Assembly: GCA_022385805.1 (NCBI GenBank)
Contig: MU277710.1
Coordinates: forward strand, 180,059 to 244,058
Origin: Pilatotrama ljubarskyi
Taxonomy: Eukaryota; Basidiomycota; Agaricomycetes; Polyporales; Polyporaceae
DNA length: 64,000 nucleotides
Reading direction: 5' to 3'
Shown: one piece after another, positions 51,168 through 64,000 of the stretch
Layout of the letters: each line of letters starts with the position of its first letter
Position numbering within the stretch: the stretch's first letter is position 1
Made by a program: the position numbers and the translations under genes
The notes under the pieces: model-generated
What the model saw: the letters and a program-made list of their open reading frames with translations, nothing else
Database searches by the model: none
What the model was told of the DNA's origin: nothing

Positions 51168-51896
51168 GGCGGGAGGAGTGGTTTGGAACGGGAGAGAGTG
51201 GGACGCAAAGGCACAAAGTCCAGCGCATGAGCACACTTCACCTTTGCCCACTGCATATACTGTTACAGCATACTCGGCCTCACCCTCTCCAGACTGCTCG
51301 AGCATGCTTATCACGCTTTGCGCTGCGTGCTGCTCGCCCGGGATGGCAAGCAGTCATGGATCCGCCGTGGCGTCCTGTGTGATAAGAAGACATTTTGGTG
51401 ACTGCCCCCTCCTGCCCGGAGATGGATATAGTTGCGCAGCGTGATATTCGCTCAATCGGCGACACAAATGCGTGCAGTCCACCAATACGGCGAGGTACAG
51501 CAGCGTGTGGAGGTTGGAGAGCAGCGGCTAGGTGGGAGGCATCTTGCTGTTTGAGAAAACCGGCGCTTGTCAGTTTCGAGCGGTGCTTCCATGCTCGCTG
51601 TGACAGGCGCAGCGGGTTCTTCAGCGGACACTTCATGGTCGTGGTCAGCAGAACGGTGCAGCGTGGTGGACTGAGCTGGCCGGAATGCTCCGAACAGACG
51701 ATGTCTTCCGACTGTGTTGTTGTTCATGAGAGTACACGATGCGTCGGTACAACATGAGGATCCCAGATATGCAGTTACCTGATTTTGATCAGCTATCGAA
51801 TAGCGCTGTTTGTGGGATTCGGACTTTTACCTTACAGACAACACTGACCCCCTTCCACATCCTCCGCGCGCCGAAACGAACGGCCCATCCTCGGTC
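51168..51896. other. antiporter promoter and 3' region of the SAP-like gene
   Basis: No additional gene is recognised. Minus-strand frames here (for example 51280-51636) lack motifs. Confidence 0.4.
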
Positions 51897-52716
51897 CTAC
51901 ACTCCCTGTGTCCTTCGCCCGGCGCTCGAGCTCTGCTTCCACTGCAGCTTCACCGCTTCCACCGGCCGGGCCACCACCACCGCCTCCAGCCGCCTCGAGG
52001 GAACAGGTGAAGCACTCCCGCCGTTCACTCGTTGTCGCCCCTGTGATATCGACTGCGATGAACCCCCACCCACCGAAGCGGCCGCACGAGCACCCCTCGG
52101 CGGCGGCGGCGGCAGAAAGACGCCCTCAAAGGCTCGACCCGGATGAAGAAGCGGGATAGGCGCAGCGGACGGCGGTGAGATCTCCTCCTCCAATTGGTGC
52201 AGGATCGCGTAGCTCGGCGGCGGGATGCGCGGTTTCTTTGCGGGGGGCGCACCCGCGCCCGCGCTTGCATTTGTAGACCCACCGGTACCGGTGCTGGTGC
52301 TCTCGCGCGGCCGTGCGTGGACGCGGCTCGGGCCGAGGCGCGACGGGATCTCGACGACGGGGTGCAGCTGTACGTGCACCTGCCGTACCGGCTCCGCGGC
52401 CGCGTACTCGAGCTCCGGGCTCTCTTCTCGCGCGCGTGCGTACGAGCCTGAGGGGCTGGCGAGGGCGGCGGCGCGCTCTTGCAGACGCTGGACCACGGCT
52501 TCGACTGCGGGTGAGTGAACGGAGTTTAGTCACGGGTAGGACGTGGGGGAGCATGGGTCGCTCAGCGTGCGCACTGCCGTCGGTCTCGACCTCCCTCAGC
52601 CACTTGACGAGCTCTGTGCGGCGGGTGCCGGGCCCGGCGTACTGCGCGAGGCCGATGTCTTTGATCACCGCGCGGACGGTGTCTGCTTTGAGGAGGTCCC
52701 AGGGTACTTGAGACAT
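51897..52716 (-). CDS. small protein with SAP-like N-terminal helical domain
   Basis: 249 aa from two exons (intron 52505-52574; the donor GTGCGC after GGCA is the one that gives an open downstream frame). N-terminal residues 1-47 (MSQVPWDLLKADTVRAVIKD, GTRRTELVKWLREVE) form two or three short helices resembling a SAP/HeH DNA-binding module, a weak match. The rest is low complexity: VVQRLQERAAALAS, a PAKKPRIPPPSYAILHQLEE segment holding a nuclear-localisation-like KKPR, then polyproline and Ser-rich ends. A nuclear role is inference. The C-terminus (RRTQGV) is simply the first stop, and a further intron cannot be excluded. Confidence 0.6.
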
Positions 52717-53626
52717 GTTTTCTGGTCTTCTTTTAGCGGGTCGCGGCGGTGGGAGGCGATGGGCAGTTATTGATCTTCGCTATACAGGGGTCGGAGACGA
52801 TGGTTGGAGTTGGTTGAAGCGCAGGTCGTGATCTCCGAGAATGTCGGAGTAGATACAGCATCGATTATTACCCTTCGCATAAAAGTTGTCAGGTGATGCA
52901 TCGGCTCTCCAGACCGCATCCCGGATGTCAAAAAATCGTTGCAGCTCACAGAGCCCATGGAAATGGATGATTCTTTTCTTATAAAAAGTGCAAAATTATA
53001 TGCTATTCTCTGATGTATACTTTGGATGGGGAATGAGGCTCGCACGCTCCAGATTGGACATCAGGCCCGGCGCATGGTACACGCTCAGGCGAGCCAGACG
53101 TCGGACCGATATCTGAAATCCGAGATATCGGTTTGATGTGTGACTAATACCGAACCGTTACCTTTCGCGCGTCACCCGACAAATGTCTGATGCCAAATAC
53201 CCGACCACCCTGTGCCAGATGTCGGACAGATATCTGGAGTTACGTGGAGCGCTCGAAAAAAAGGGCAGGGCGAGGTTTCAAACCTCGAGGTACAATGTCA
53301 CAAGCACCCGCACACGACCACTACACCATGAAGGCCTTTGACTTTAAGCTTTGCTCATGCAACTCATCTCACTCGGTGAGTGCTGGGGTTTTCCTGACAA
53401 AGAGGGGCTATTCCAGCATTGCTAGTAGTGAGATTATGTTGTACAGTACATCTGTGAGGTTCTAGCATAGTGTAGCTTGCAAAGAACGCAGCTTGAGTCC
53501 CCCCGTGCATTGAAGGGAAGGAGCACGGATGCCATCAAGTGTCTGCACTCTGAAATCGGACTTAGGATTTTTCTGTAGCCCGAGGTATTGAGGATATATA
53601 AGTGTGTGAGTACTGGCGCAACGAAA

Positions 53627-53704
53627 GCTGCGGTAGTGCAGCGGTAAGGAGCTGGGCGATGGGTACGTCGCACTGGGTTCGAATCTCGGTGCTACATTTT
53701 CCTT
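53627..53704 (+). mobile_element. tRNA-derived SINE-like Pol III promoter
   Basis: An A-box-like TAGTGCAGCGG (53634-53644) and B-box GGTTCGAATCT (53676-53686) stand 31 bp apart, followed by TTTT. A TATATAA lies about 35 bp upstream. The acceptor arms do not pair, so it is not a working tRNA but resembles the head of a tRNA-derived SINE. Its 3' end is not definable from one copy. Confidence 0.45.
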
Positions 53705-53903
53705 TTGTTGTGCACATACGTAAAGCCAGATATCCGGTGGAAATCTGCCGCACGCCCCACCAATATCCGGCGCTGGGTACCGGCCCGTTGACGGGCATCA
53801 CACATCTAGCCGGTCCCGTTACCAGATATTGCTCAGTTATTTGCTCTGCATCAGCCGGGTGTCGGGCGGGCCTCCGCCGGATGAAATCCGACCAGATGTC
53901 ATT

Positions 53904-54010
53904 AGAGTGATTCTGCTGTAAGAATTCTTATGGGCTCCAGCCAATCAGGTGGCGCCACTCGCCTTAAGCGATGCTAAGCGATGTAAGAATTATTCCAGCA
54001 GAATCACCCT
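53904..54010. mobile_element. small MITE-like inverted repeat, about 107 bp
   Basis: The ends match as inverted repeats: left AGAGTGATTCTGCTG and the complement of right AGGGTGATTCTGCTG, with further pairing through AATTCTTA. The triplet ATT flanks both sides (53901-53903 and 54011-54013), so a 3-bp target duplication is possible, as in PIF/Harbinger-type MITEs. The interior has no frame. Confidence 0.5.
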
Positions 54011-54559
54011 ATTCCGACATCTGGCTTGTCTGGGCGTGTAGTTGAAGCTGTTATAACCACACTGGGCCATTTGGCATGCTTTCTGGTCACCTCTGCACCC
54101 ATTTTATATAAATCTCGAAGCATAAAAATCCAATGAACTGGCTACAAGACAGATGAAGATTTTTGAGGGACTCCATACTGAGCTACAGATTTTTCGAAGA
54201 GGGAGCCCACAGGCAAAGCCATTCTGGTCACGTGACAACTTTTATGCAAAACGGTAATAAGCGCCCACTCCCACCGGGTGACCGGAAGGGAAGGCGAAGG
54301 TACGACTCCGAGTACTGTCAACTCCGCCATCCATGTCGAACGAGTCAGATATATTGCATGCAGGTATAACGAGGAAGATGCTGGTAGCTATATGCGATGG
54401 TATACATGTATGACTGGTATGCACAAATAAGAGGGGTACTAAAGCCTGGAGCCTAGATCATATGCTGGAAGTGTAGATGCGCAGAGCGAGACAGAGCAGA
54501 GCAACGATGTACTTGATGTTGTGTGGAGTCCGATCTCCTGGAGGTGCGTATGCGAATAT

Positions 54560-56862
54560 TCAGAACATGCGAGCGAGTAGCGCAGCGGCCTCCGAGGCAG
54601 CCGCTTCCGCGCCGCCCTCGCCGCCAGCAGCGAGGGCTTCCGCGACGGTGCCCTCGCAGTTGAGCATGAAGGCGACTTCGGGCTGGCCAGGGTAGAACCA
54701 GGTGACGAGAGCCTAAGAAGGCCAACCATGTCAACAAGATAGCTAGAGCGTACGGAGACAGGGTGCTACGCACGATCATGAAGTAGAACACGACCATGAT
54801 CAGGCCCTGCAGAAAAACGCGCGTGCTGAGCGTAATTCGAGTGGTGGGAAGGTGGTCCGTGAGCTCACCTCGACCCAGTTTGTTTTGGAATCGGCGGTGA
54901 CGTAGTTGACGAGGAAGCACGAGCCGAGCAGGAGCGCGACTTCGAGATAGTCTGCGCGTGTGTCCTCGATCAGCACCGTGTCCTCCGTAGAAGCCCGCTA
55001 CCGCAGCTGGGAACACGCACCGAACAGCAGATGCATCGGCCTGCTCGTCCACCACCCGAGCAGGACGACGACGGGCATCCACCAGAGCGTGAACTGGATG
55101 CTCAGGTCGATCGCGCGGCCGCGCGCGAGCATGGACGGCACAAGGTTCTTCTTGTGCGTGATGTGGTTGTAGATCGATTGAAAGAAGAACAGGATCGCCA
55201 CCGCGCCGTCCGCCGAGAAGGACACGATCGGGAGCAGGATGAGGCCGAACCATCTGAACCACGCGCGAATGTGAGTATATGGTCTACCAGGAGGAGATGA
55301 AGGCGCAAGCACGTACTCTTCCTGGATCCCGCTCGTCTCCCGCACCGCGTCTATACTCTCTACGAGCTGTGGACCGAGGCTCTCAGCCTACTGTACATAC
55401 CAGTCTACCAAGGCGAACGACTCACGAACTCCGCGGTGACCGCCATCAGCGCGACAGTGACTGCGAGCAGGATCATGCACGCCCACGGGTTCACGAGCGG
55501 CTCCTCCTCGAGCAGCTCCTTCTCCTCGTGCTGGATTGGCGCGGGCGCGTCGTGCGGCACCGTCAGCGCGTTGTTTTCTCCGGGCGGGTTGTGCATGTAG
55601 ATCCGCGACGCGATGTACACCGTCAGGAGCATGAGCGCGATCCCGCGGCTCATCTTGAGGATCTCGCCGCGCGTCGCGTCGTTCACGAGGGCGGAGCCCG
55701 CTTCAGTGCCGGCAGCGGTGACGGCACTGGCTCCGCGGTCGAGCGCGGCGAAGAACGCCGTAGGGAGGAGGGTCGCGAGCACACTGGAAGACGATGTCAG
55801 GAGGGAGGGCGGTCCGGCAACACGGACGTGAGCGGTGGGTGCTCACCCGACCATGAGTAGTGAGTGGTTCAGATCGGTGCTATGAGGGTGCAGAGTCTGC
55901 TGCCGGATGTTGTAACCTCCGACCAGGAAGGCCGTGCCCGGGATGAGGAGGAGGTGCAAGATGACGACCCCTGCGTTCGGGCAGGCTTCGTTAGGCCGCG
56001 GCACGTCCTGCAAGCCAGAGGACATATGTACGCACCGACAATGGTGGACTGCAGGAGACGCAATCTGCATCGCGCGTGAGTGGTACGGATTATGGAGACC
56101 TCAGAAGCATCTCAGCCACTCACTCGCACTTGACCAGCAAGATGATCGCAAGAACCGCTTCGACCGCGCTGTGCTGGAGTCAATAGCGTCGTTCGCGGGT
56201 GGTTCACGCGGCACTAACTTGTTAAGCGTGATGATCAAGAGGTCGCCGAGGTCCTTTCCAAGGTACAGAGCCATCTGCTCGCCTCCCCAGTCAAACATGC
56301 ATTCGAGGGGAATGATCGCGAGGAAGCACACTGGACATCCCTGCTGTCAACGGTCGGAAACGCTCGGGAGCAGCGTGAGTCCTTACGCGCAAAGGTCGTG
56401 TCCTTGCCCCACTGCGCGATCTCCCAGTGGGACGCCCACGCGAACGGGATGAAGAGCAGGAGGACGTTCAAGGCTTCGTGAGTTCTCCCTCCGTCAGGCC
56501 CCCATTCGCTCACGCACGCACGCATCGCTCAAGGACTCACAAGACGACAGCACGATGTTCCGACCACTCTCGAGCCACCCGACCGGCCTACGACCCTTCC
56601 CGCGGAGCCGGTCCCAGAACTCTTGGACCCTGTCGGTCGCGTATCCGTATGCTGCGCTGTACGCGCTCTGCTGGTGTGCAGCATGGCCCCCGTGGTTGCC
56701 TTCAGCTAGAGTGGCGCCATGGCTGCCACCGGAGGAAGCGGGGCTGGGTAAGTGGTGCATCCCGACGTGGTCGGGGAGGAGGCCGTACCCGCCGCGTTCT
56801 TCGTCGACGACCATGACTCTGCTCGCGTTCGGGCTGTTAGCTTTCTCGCTCGGGGACGACAT
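54560..56862 (-). CDS. CaCA-family cation/proton antiporter, copy 2 (diverged)
   Basis: Paralogue of the gene at 48757, with the same membrane layout and similar splice sites. ATG 56862 opens MSSPSEKANSPNASRVMVVD and a 110-residue soluble N-terminus. Then follow LNVLLLFIPFAWASHWEIAQ, the first signature GDLLIITLNNAVEAVLAIIL, LRLLQSTIVGAVILHLLLIP, VLATLLPTAFFAALDRG, LVNPWACMILLAVTVALMA, WFGLILLPIVSFSADGAVAI, IDLSIQFTLWWMPVVVLLGW, NYVTADSKTNWVEGLIMVVF and FYPGQPEVAFMLNCEGTVAE, ending in an Ala-rich tail. The first motif is nearly canonical (NNAVEA for GNAVEL). In the second, the usual GNAAEH becomes SFSADG, replacing the key Glu by Asp and losing Asn. Transport may therefore be altered. It is divergent from the helicase gene at 57291, with a 428-bp shared promoter. 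Confidence 0.82.
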
Positions 56863-57290
56863 CCAGAGTAGATGGAGATGATGATGGCGAAGACAAGAGG
56901 ACAGGAGGAGAGAGAAGGGAGAGACACTTGCCAGAAGTGCGGGGTACAGGACGGCGCTGATCTGCGTTGATGCCACGAGCCCGGAGAGGAGTTCGAGTGC
57001 CAAGAGAGGCTCAGGAAGGGAGCCAAGCCCAGGGCCACGTTTGACACGAACGCCGGGAACGTTACTTGGAGCTGTCGAGCTACAGTAAGCGCTTGTCTAC
57101 CGCAGCACCGAGAACTTTCAGCCGCGCGGTGGACGGACTTGTTCTCATATATACCAACACGCACATGAGTAGTATATAGAAACGCCCATCGTATCCTGAG
57201 CACGTTCCTTGTCCAGCACCCCTCACCCTGCGGCCGACTTCGACTTGTCCTGACCGCCGCAGACCACTCACGCTGTGCCTCGAGCTCGGC

Positions 57291-60256
<2,966 letters not shown>

Positions 60257-61677
60257 AATTGATTACAGGCACGGCAAGTCCTCTCTACTGTCAGACAGCA
60301 GGAGGGCGTGAGAGGCGCGCTGCACCGTCATCCTTCCTGATTGTACGTTTGTTTCATAAAAGATATGGGACTGTATCGTAGTAGTGTTCAGTGTCAACAC
60401 CACCGCAAGTTGGATGGGGTGCTGATTGTATGTATGCCTACTAGAACAGGTACCATCAGGAAAAATGTACTTTACTACAGTTTCCTATGTAGCTCACGTA
60501 GCTCGGGTTGCTCGATTGCTTGGTCCCGATTGACATCAGAATCCCCTGTACTACGTAGCACTACAGTAGGACCAGTAGCAGAGCGCTCGGATACCGTAGC
60601 TTGCTCATAGCCAGCTCATATTCGCATGTTGCACCTGTTGCCGGGCCCAGATAATCAGCCTGCACCACACACTTGCATCGTGTCGCAGCTCGCAGACAAC
60701 GAAAGAAACAAATACGCCATATATTGTAGTCCTACTTTACATGCGCCTATAGCTAAGGAACCTGCATAGCATACCATAGTACTACTACACAGCGGTCTAG
60801 GGAAGGTATGATGAGGCTCATTTCCAAGTCGAGGATGATACCAAACCAGATGATTCAGAAGAAGCTTAGATGGACCACATCCGAGTTGTTTGCTCACCGG
60901 ACATGAAATAGACATGCTCTCACAGAACCGTGTCCCCGCCATGTCTTGAGGCTCGCGAGCATTACTGGTCTGGAGACGGACTGGGGTGGCTCACCTTGGG
61001 CATGGTCAGACCGTACAGATTCCGTAGCAGCCAGGGAGCTTGATAGTAAAATCAAGCGACGAGGAGGATGATGATGGTGGTCATAGCGAGAGAAGTGCAG
61101 CGCAGGATTCGCTGGGAGCTTCAGGATGTGAAGACGGCGCAGTGGTGCGTGTGGAGTGAGGCGCTCCGAGCCAGTTTAGGGCCGGCTGCTACAGACTTCA
61201 CTGAAGTCTGTGCTCGAGTGCGCCCTTTGTACGCCTACTCTGAGCGACATTGACCTATCCCTTCGCTGATTCAAGCTGCTCCCTGTGGTGCTAATGTTAG
61301 CGTAGACGAGCTTTCAAAGATCATACTCAAAAATTATACCTCGGCGGTGAAAGTTGCCAACGTCACAACACTCCGTCTGAGGTTATCTGACGTAGCACGG
61401 CTAGAGGCTACCTTTCGCTACGGTAGAGCTACGTAGCATATATAGAAGGTGCATATCTACGTCAGCTATGTAAGAATTCCATGTTCTACTGACATATATG
61501 CTTTTTCCTGATGACTCACCAAGCATCAAGGCTTGCTCGACACGCTCATGCGAGCAATCGTAGGGTGCGGGTGTAGCAGTCCGCCGTTGGGTACGAGACC
61601 ACTTTCGGCCCACATGTTCATCTGCGCGATCCACATACCGTGCGTCAGCAGTGTGCCTTGTGTCTGCCTTCGGCGAG
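60257..61677. other. intergenic, nothing recognised
   Basis: 3' flank of the helicase gene, then AT-richer DNA with no supported gene. It contains a perfect 21-bp palindrome at 61191-61211, listed separately. Confidence 0.4.
61191..61211. repeat. perfect 21-bp palindrome
   Basis: ACAGACTTCA, a central C, then the exact complement TGAAGTCTGT. With a single-base centre it is more likely a dimeric protein-binding site or a cruciform than an RNA stem. No gene start lies close by on either strand. Confidence 0.6.
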
Positions 61678-62700
61678 ATGGAGCACCCGACGTCGCAGGA
61701 CCCGGCGATGGTCGCGATCAAGCTTGAGCGGTTCGTGCCGTTCAGCACGGGACTGGGCGGCCTCGACATCCGCTACGAAGAGTTCGAGCTCGTCGTCCAG
61801 CAGCCCGGTGTCGGCGAGGCGTGGCTCACGAAGCTAACGCAGACCCTGCCTCAGCGCCGGTTTATCCCGAGCCATGCCCGTAGTACTGCGCTCGTCCGTC
61901 CTCGTAGTTTCTCGCTGGAATTATACCGCACTGGACTGGAAACAAGGGCCGACAGCTGCTACCTGACAGTTGACAAGACCAACGACGCCTTGATCGATTG
62001 GATACGTCAGCGAGACTCGGAGACCCAGCAGATGCGTAGCTCGAGACTGACGTGCGCTTTGTTGTGCAGGTTTACACTAGTGTGACTGCCCAGGTACGGT
62101 GCAATATGGCCCACACTAACCTGCAATCTCCGTATAATCGCCGAACCCTGACTATGAGGACTGCAACACTGCCCTCCTCATCAGCGCGGGTGACTACTCG
62201 TAGTACTTGACCTCGAGATGCAGGAGACAGGCGTCGACGTCAACAAGCTGTTCATCTGCAAGTCCAAGGCCGTCGCCCACATCACCAACGGTGGCTTTAT
62301 CGTCCCCACGGTGCTCGGTACGTGCGTTCAGGAGCCCGTTGCTGCTGGCCGGAACACGGGTGTCGTAGCGTTCCAGTTCCCATACGCGGACATCAACTGG
62401 ATCATCGCCGTCGAGAGGTATTCCCTCGCCGCCTGTGCAAACACGCGCGAAATGAGGACGTCAGGCCCGCCTCTAGACCTCGCGCGCCCTCTGAGAATGG
62501 TACGTGGCATCGGTGAATGGCCCTTCACGACCATAATTTGTGTGGTTCGTAGTTACGAGGGACGAAGACCAACCTTACCGCGGGCACATGCCCAGACTTA
62601 CTACTACATGGGGAATCTTGTCTCGGAATATCGCCGCGCCCGCTGCCTTGGCCGCCAGTGCGAATCACCGTCGTCCGAGCCAGAGCGATAGCAACATCTA
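61678..62700 (+). pseudogene. fragments of an unknown gene
   Basis: Two pieces look like genuine exons by codon use. At 61678-61850: MEHPTSQDPAMVAIKLERFV, then LGGLDIRYEEFELVVQQPGV. At 62215-62420: LEMQETGVDVNKLFICKSKA, VAHITNGGFIVPTVLG, then after a GT-AG intron EPVAAGRNTGVVAFQFPYAD and INWIIAVER. I do not recognise the family. Between and after them I cannot find splice sites that keep one frame, and the flanking DNA contains stops in all frames, so I call it broken or only partly modelled. It lies just upstream of the LTR element. Confidence 0.35.
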
Positions 62701-62840
62701 TGCTCACCGCTCGACGGTGCGCGCAACGTACAGCTCCGTGACCAGTCTTGTCTGGCATCATGTCGCGACAAGCGCCACCAACGGCAAAGGGTGACTGACC
62801 CGGAAGCAGGGGCAGGAGGTTGACGGGGCCCGAGGACCCT

Positions 62841-63331
62841 TGTTAGCGCCCGTGCGGACCCTTCCGGTCCGGCGCCTTTCGGAACCCGATCGGTCCGATC
62901 GGACTCCGAGGCTCGCTCCGATACTCGTCGTCATCATCGGCGATGAGACTAACCCGCGCCGTACTCCACGCGATCTGACCTCCGAGCACCTCTCCGCAGT
63001 TACTCCTTACAAACCCGAACCTTACTTACTACTTACTATATAAGCTTCGGATTCTATAGGGTAGCTCTTTAGTTCAGATATCTCGTTAACCACCTGATCT
63101 GCTGGTACAACTCTTCGGTCATCCGTCCTTTACCTATTTGTTGATCCTCCGTAAATTAGAGGACTCCGTCGACTCTCGAAGCGCATTACTAATAGTTTCG
63201 CGAGTCCTCTCCATTACCACCAGTACCGTGTGGACTCCGACCGGTTTCCGATCGGACCCTTCCGGTCCGATATCGGCCTTCCGTCTTCCGGCCTCCGGGA
63301 TTCCGGTCTTACCCCCGCACGGTACCTAACA
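62841..63331 (+). repeat. 5' LTR
   Basis: 491 bp, starting TGTTAG and ending CTAACA, a perfect 6-bp terminal inverted repeat with the usual TG and CA ends. U3 carries several GATCGG/CCGATC palindromic motifs. A TATA box lies at 63038. The right boundary is supported by the primer site that follows 2 bp later. Confidence 0.75.
63038..63045 (+). promoter_or_regulatory. LTR TATA box
   Basis: TATATAAG inside the LTR. Counting about 30 bp on gives a transcription start near 63068-63073, which coincides with the start of the 11-mer AGTTCAGATAT (63071-63081) that pairs with the primer site. Confidence 0.65.
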
Positions 63332-63333
63332 GT

Positions 63334-63344
63334 ATATCTGAACT
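63334..63344 (+). other. primer-binding site, self-priming type
   Basis: ATATCTGAACT, 2 bp after the LTR end. It is the exact reverse complement of AGTTCAGATAT at 63071-63081, the predicted 5' end of the transcript. It does not start with the TGG expected for a tRNA primer. Tf1 of fission yeast and related elements prime reverse transcription by folding the first 11 nt of their own mRNA onto such a site. Confidence 0.7.
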
Positions 63345-63400
63345 GACTTTGAGAGTCATCATCTTGCCCTCCTTTGTCTGATAATCTGTTTGTATCTGTC

Positions 63401-64000
63401 ATGTCGAACCAAAGCTCGCCTTTCCGCGGCTTCAGTAGCCGACGGCCAAGGCCACCCGTCCGACCTCCGACCCCTGATTCCGAGCCCATTCCCGGGCCCT
63501 CCTTCCGAACCCCACCCTCCGATTCCGAGTCATCGGCCCGACCACGACACCTCGGTGCCGCCATGATGCAGCTTGTAGAGGCATTCTTACAGCACCTCCA
63601 AGCTTCGGAGGAAATGTCCCGGTCCGACAGGCCCCGTACTCAGGCCGTCCGCGATCCCGACGTTTTCTCCGGTGCGGACCCGAACCTGCTCCGTCCATTC
63701 CTGTCCCAGGTGGAACTGGTTTTCGCCGCTTGCCCCGATGACTTTCCGACCGAGGAAACTAAGGTGTACTACGCGATGTCCCACCTCAACGGCACCGCGT
63801 TGGACTACTTCCAACCTTACATCCTCGAACCCGAATCTGACACCCCTCCGACATTCCTCTCCGACTTCTCCGCCTTCCGATCCGAACTCCGGGTCAACTT
63901 CGGCATCTATGACCCGGCGGGCTGCGCCGAACACGACCTCGAGCACCTCACCATGGCCGACTCCGACCGCATCGGCCCGTACATCACGGAATTCAGCCGA
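63401..64000 (+). CDS. Ty3-type gag protein, N-terminal 200 residues
   Basis: Open from ATG 63401 (MSNQSSPFRGFSSRRPRPPV) to the window edge without a stop. The first 75 residues are Pro/Ser/Arg-rich. A helical capsid-like domain follows: VRDPDVFSGADPNLLRPFLS, QVELVFAACPDDFPTEETKV, YYAMSHLNGTALDYFQPYIL, FLSDFSAFRSELRVNFGIYD and HDLEHLTMADSDRIGPYITE. These are the usual landmarks of fungal Ty3/gypsy gag (F.G..P..L..FL..V...F and an A..WF/YF-type helix). It forms the particle shell. The rest, with any zinc knuckle and pol, is outside the window. Confidence 0.85.
   Translation, partial: MSNQSSPFRGFSSRRPRPPVRPPTPDSEPIPGPSFRTPPSDSESSARPRHLGAAMMQLVEAFLQHLQASEEMSRSDRPRTQAVRDPDVFSGADPNLLRPFLSQVELVFAACPDDFPTEETKVYYAMSHLNGTALDYFQPYILEPESDTPPTFLSDFSAFRSELRVNFGIYDPAGCAEHDLEHLTMADSDRIGPYITEFSR

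Larger units (their letters stand above)
53093..54025. mobile_element. candidate non-autonomous DNA element with subterminal repeats
   Basis: Two 23-bp direct copies beginning GCCAGA and ending GATATCTG (53093-53115 and 53214-53236) differ at two positions. The 13-mer GCCAGATGTCGGA at the second copy recurs inverted at 54013-54025, giving possible terminal repeats for an 812-bp element (53214-54025). Further partial copies (CCAGATGTC near 53892) sit inside. No clear target duplication is found. It carries a tRNA-like stretch and a smaller MITE inside, so it may be a nest. Confidence 0.4.
52717..54559. other. repeat-rich intergenic region
   Basis: AT-richer than the surroundings, with several repeat features listed separately: duplicated 23-mers, an 812-bp pair of inverted repeats, a tRNA-like SINE promoter and a small MITE. 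I see no protein-coding gene. It separates the SAP-like gene from the second antiporter. Confidence 0.5.
62841..64000 (+). mobile_element. LTR retrotransposon, Ty3-type, 5' end, cut by right window edge
   Basis: Order: 5' LTR (62841-63331), primer-binding site (63334-63344), leader, then an open gag frame from 63401 to the window end. Pol and the second LTR lie outside. The open frame and clean LTR ends suggest a young copy. The left flank next to the LTR is GACCC; the target duplication cannot be checked without the right end. Confidence 0.82.

Noticed and set aside
53627..53704. Functional tRNA gene
   Set aside because: The acceptor ends do not pair and the anticodon arm is not clear; better explained as a SINE head.

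Overview
The window looks like nuclear DNA of a filamentous basidiomycete, most probably an Agaricomycete of the wood-decay type. This is an inference from many genes cut by 50-60 bp GT-AG introns, GC-rich third codon positions, eukaryotic proteins (TFIID TAF11, an Iec1-type zinc finger, a DEAH helicase, a Rab GTPase, a secreted fungalysin) and a Ty3-type retrotransposon. All gene models were spliced by hand from the sequence; most were checked for frame across every junction.

Layout. 1-669: 5' part of an O-acetylhomoserine sulfhydrylase gene, minus strand, running off the left edge. 670-6148: no recognisable gene. 6149-8599: Sfp1-like zinc-finger regulator. 8600-21645: a long gene-poor stretch with no recognisable coding content, holding a clean 354 bp hAT-type MITE (19069-19422) and two 12-bp periodic arrays. 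21646-27282: TAF11, an Iec1-like INO80-type zinc-finger protein divergent from it, and an unknown acidic-tailed protein. 28857-31558: secreted M36 fungalysin. 32758-33323: two elongator tRNA-Met genes in inverted orientation. 33672-34730: PhyH-family dioxygenase. 35488-38765: a 1002-residue protein with about five dsRBM-like units. 40267-45622: two tandem sulfhydrylase genes. 46181-46821: a second inverted tRNA-Met pair. 47229-56862: Rab18-like GTPase, two diverged CaCA-family cation antiporters flanking a small SAP-like protein gene and a repeat-rich patch. 57291-60256: Prp43-like DEAH helicase. 61678-62700: fragments of an unknown gene. 62841-64000: LTR, primer site and open gag frame of a Ty3-type element entering from the right.

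The most unusual structure is the pair of tRNA-Met inverted cassettes. In each, two identical intron-containing tRNA genes face each other across a 360 or 435 bp spacer whose plus strand has only about 5-6% T and no TTT. Each minus-strand gene meets a T-run at once, while each plus-strand gene has no Pol III terminator in the spacer. The two cassettes carry different introns, but the copies inside each cassette match exactly. The LTR element is also notable: 11 nt just inside the LTR are exactly complementary to 11 nt lying 33 bp downstream of its TATA box, the layout of Tf1-type self-priming.

The genes are mostly housekeeping (transcription, RNA processing, vesicle traffic, sulfur amino-acid synthesis, ion transport) with one secreted protease; there is no sign of a secondary-metabolite cluster. 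Two sulfhydrylase genes lie between the two tRNA-Met cassettes, which may be coincidence.
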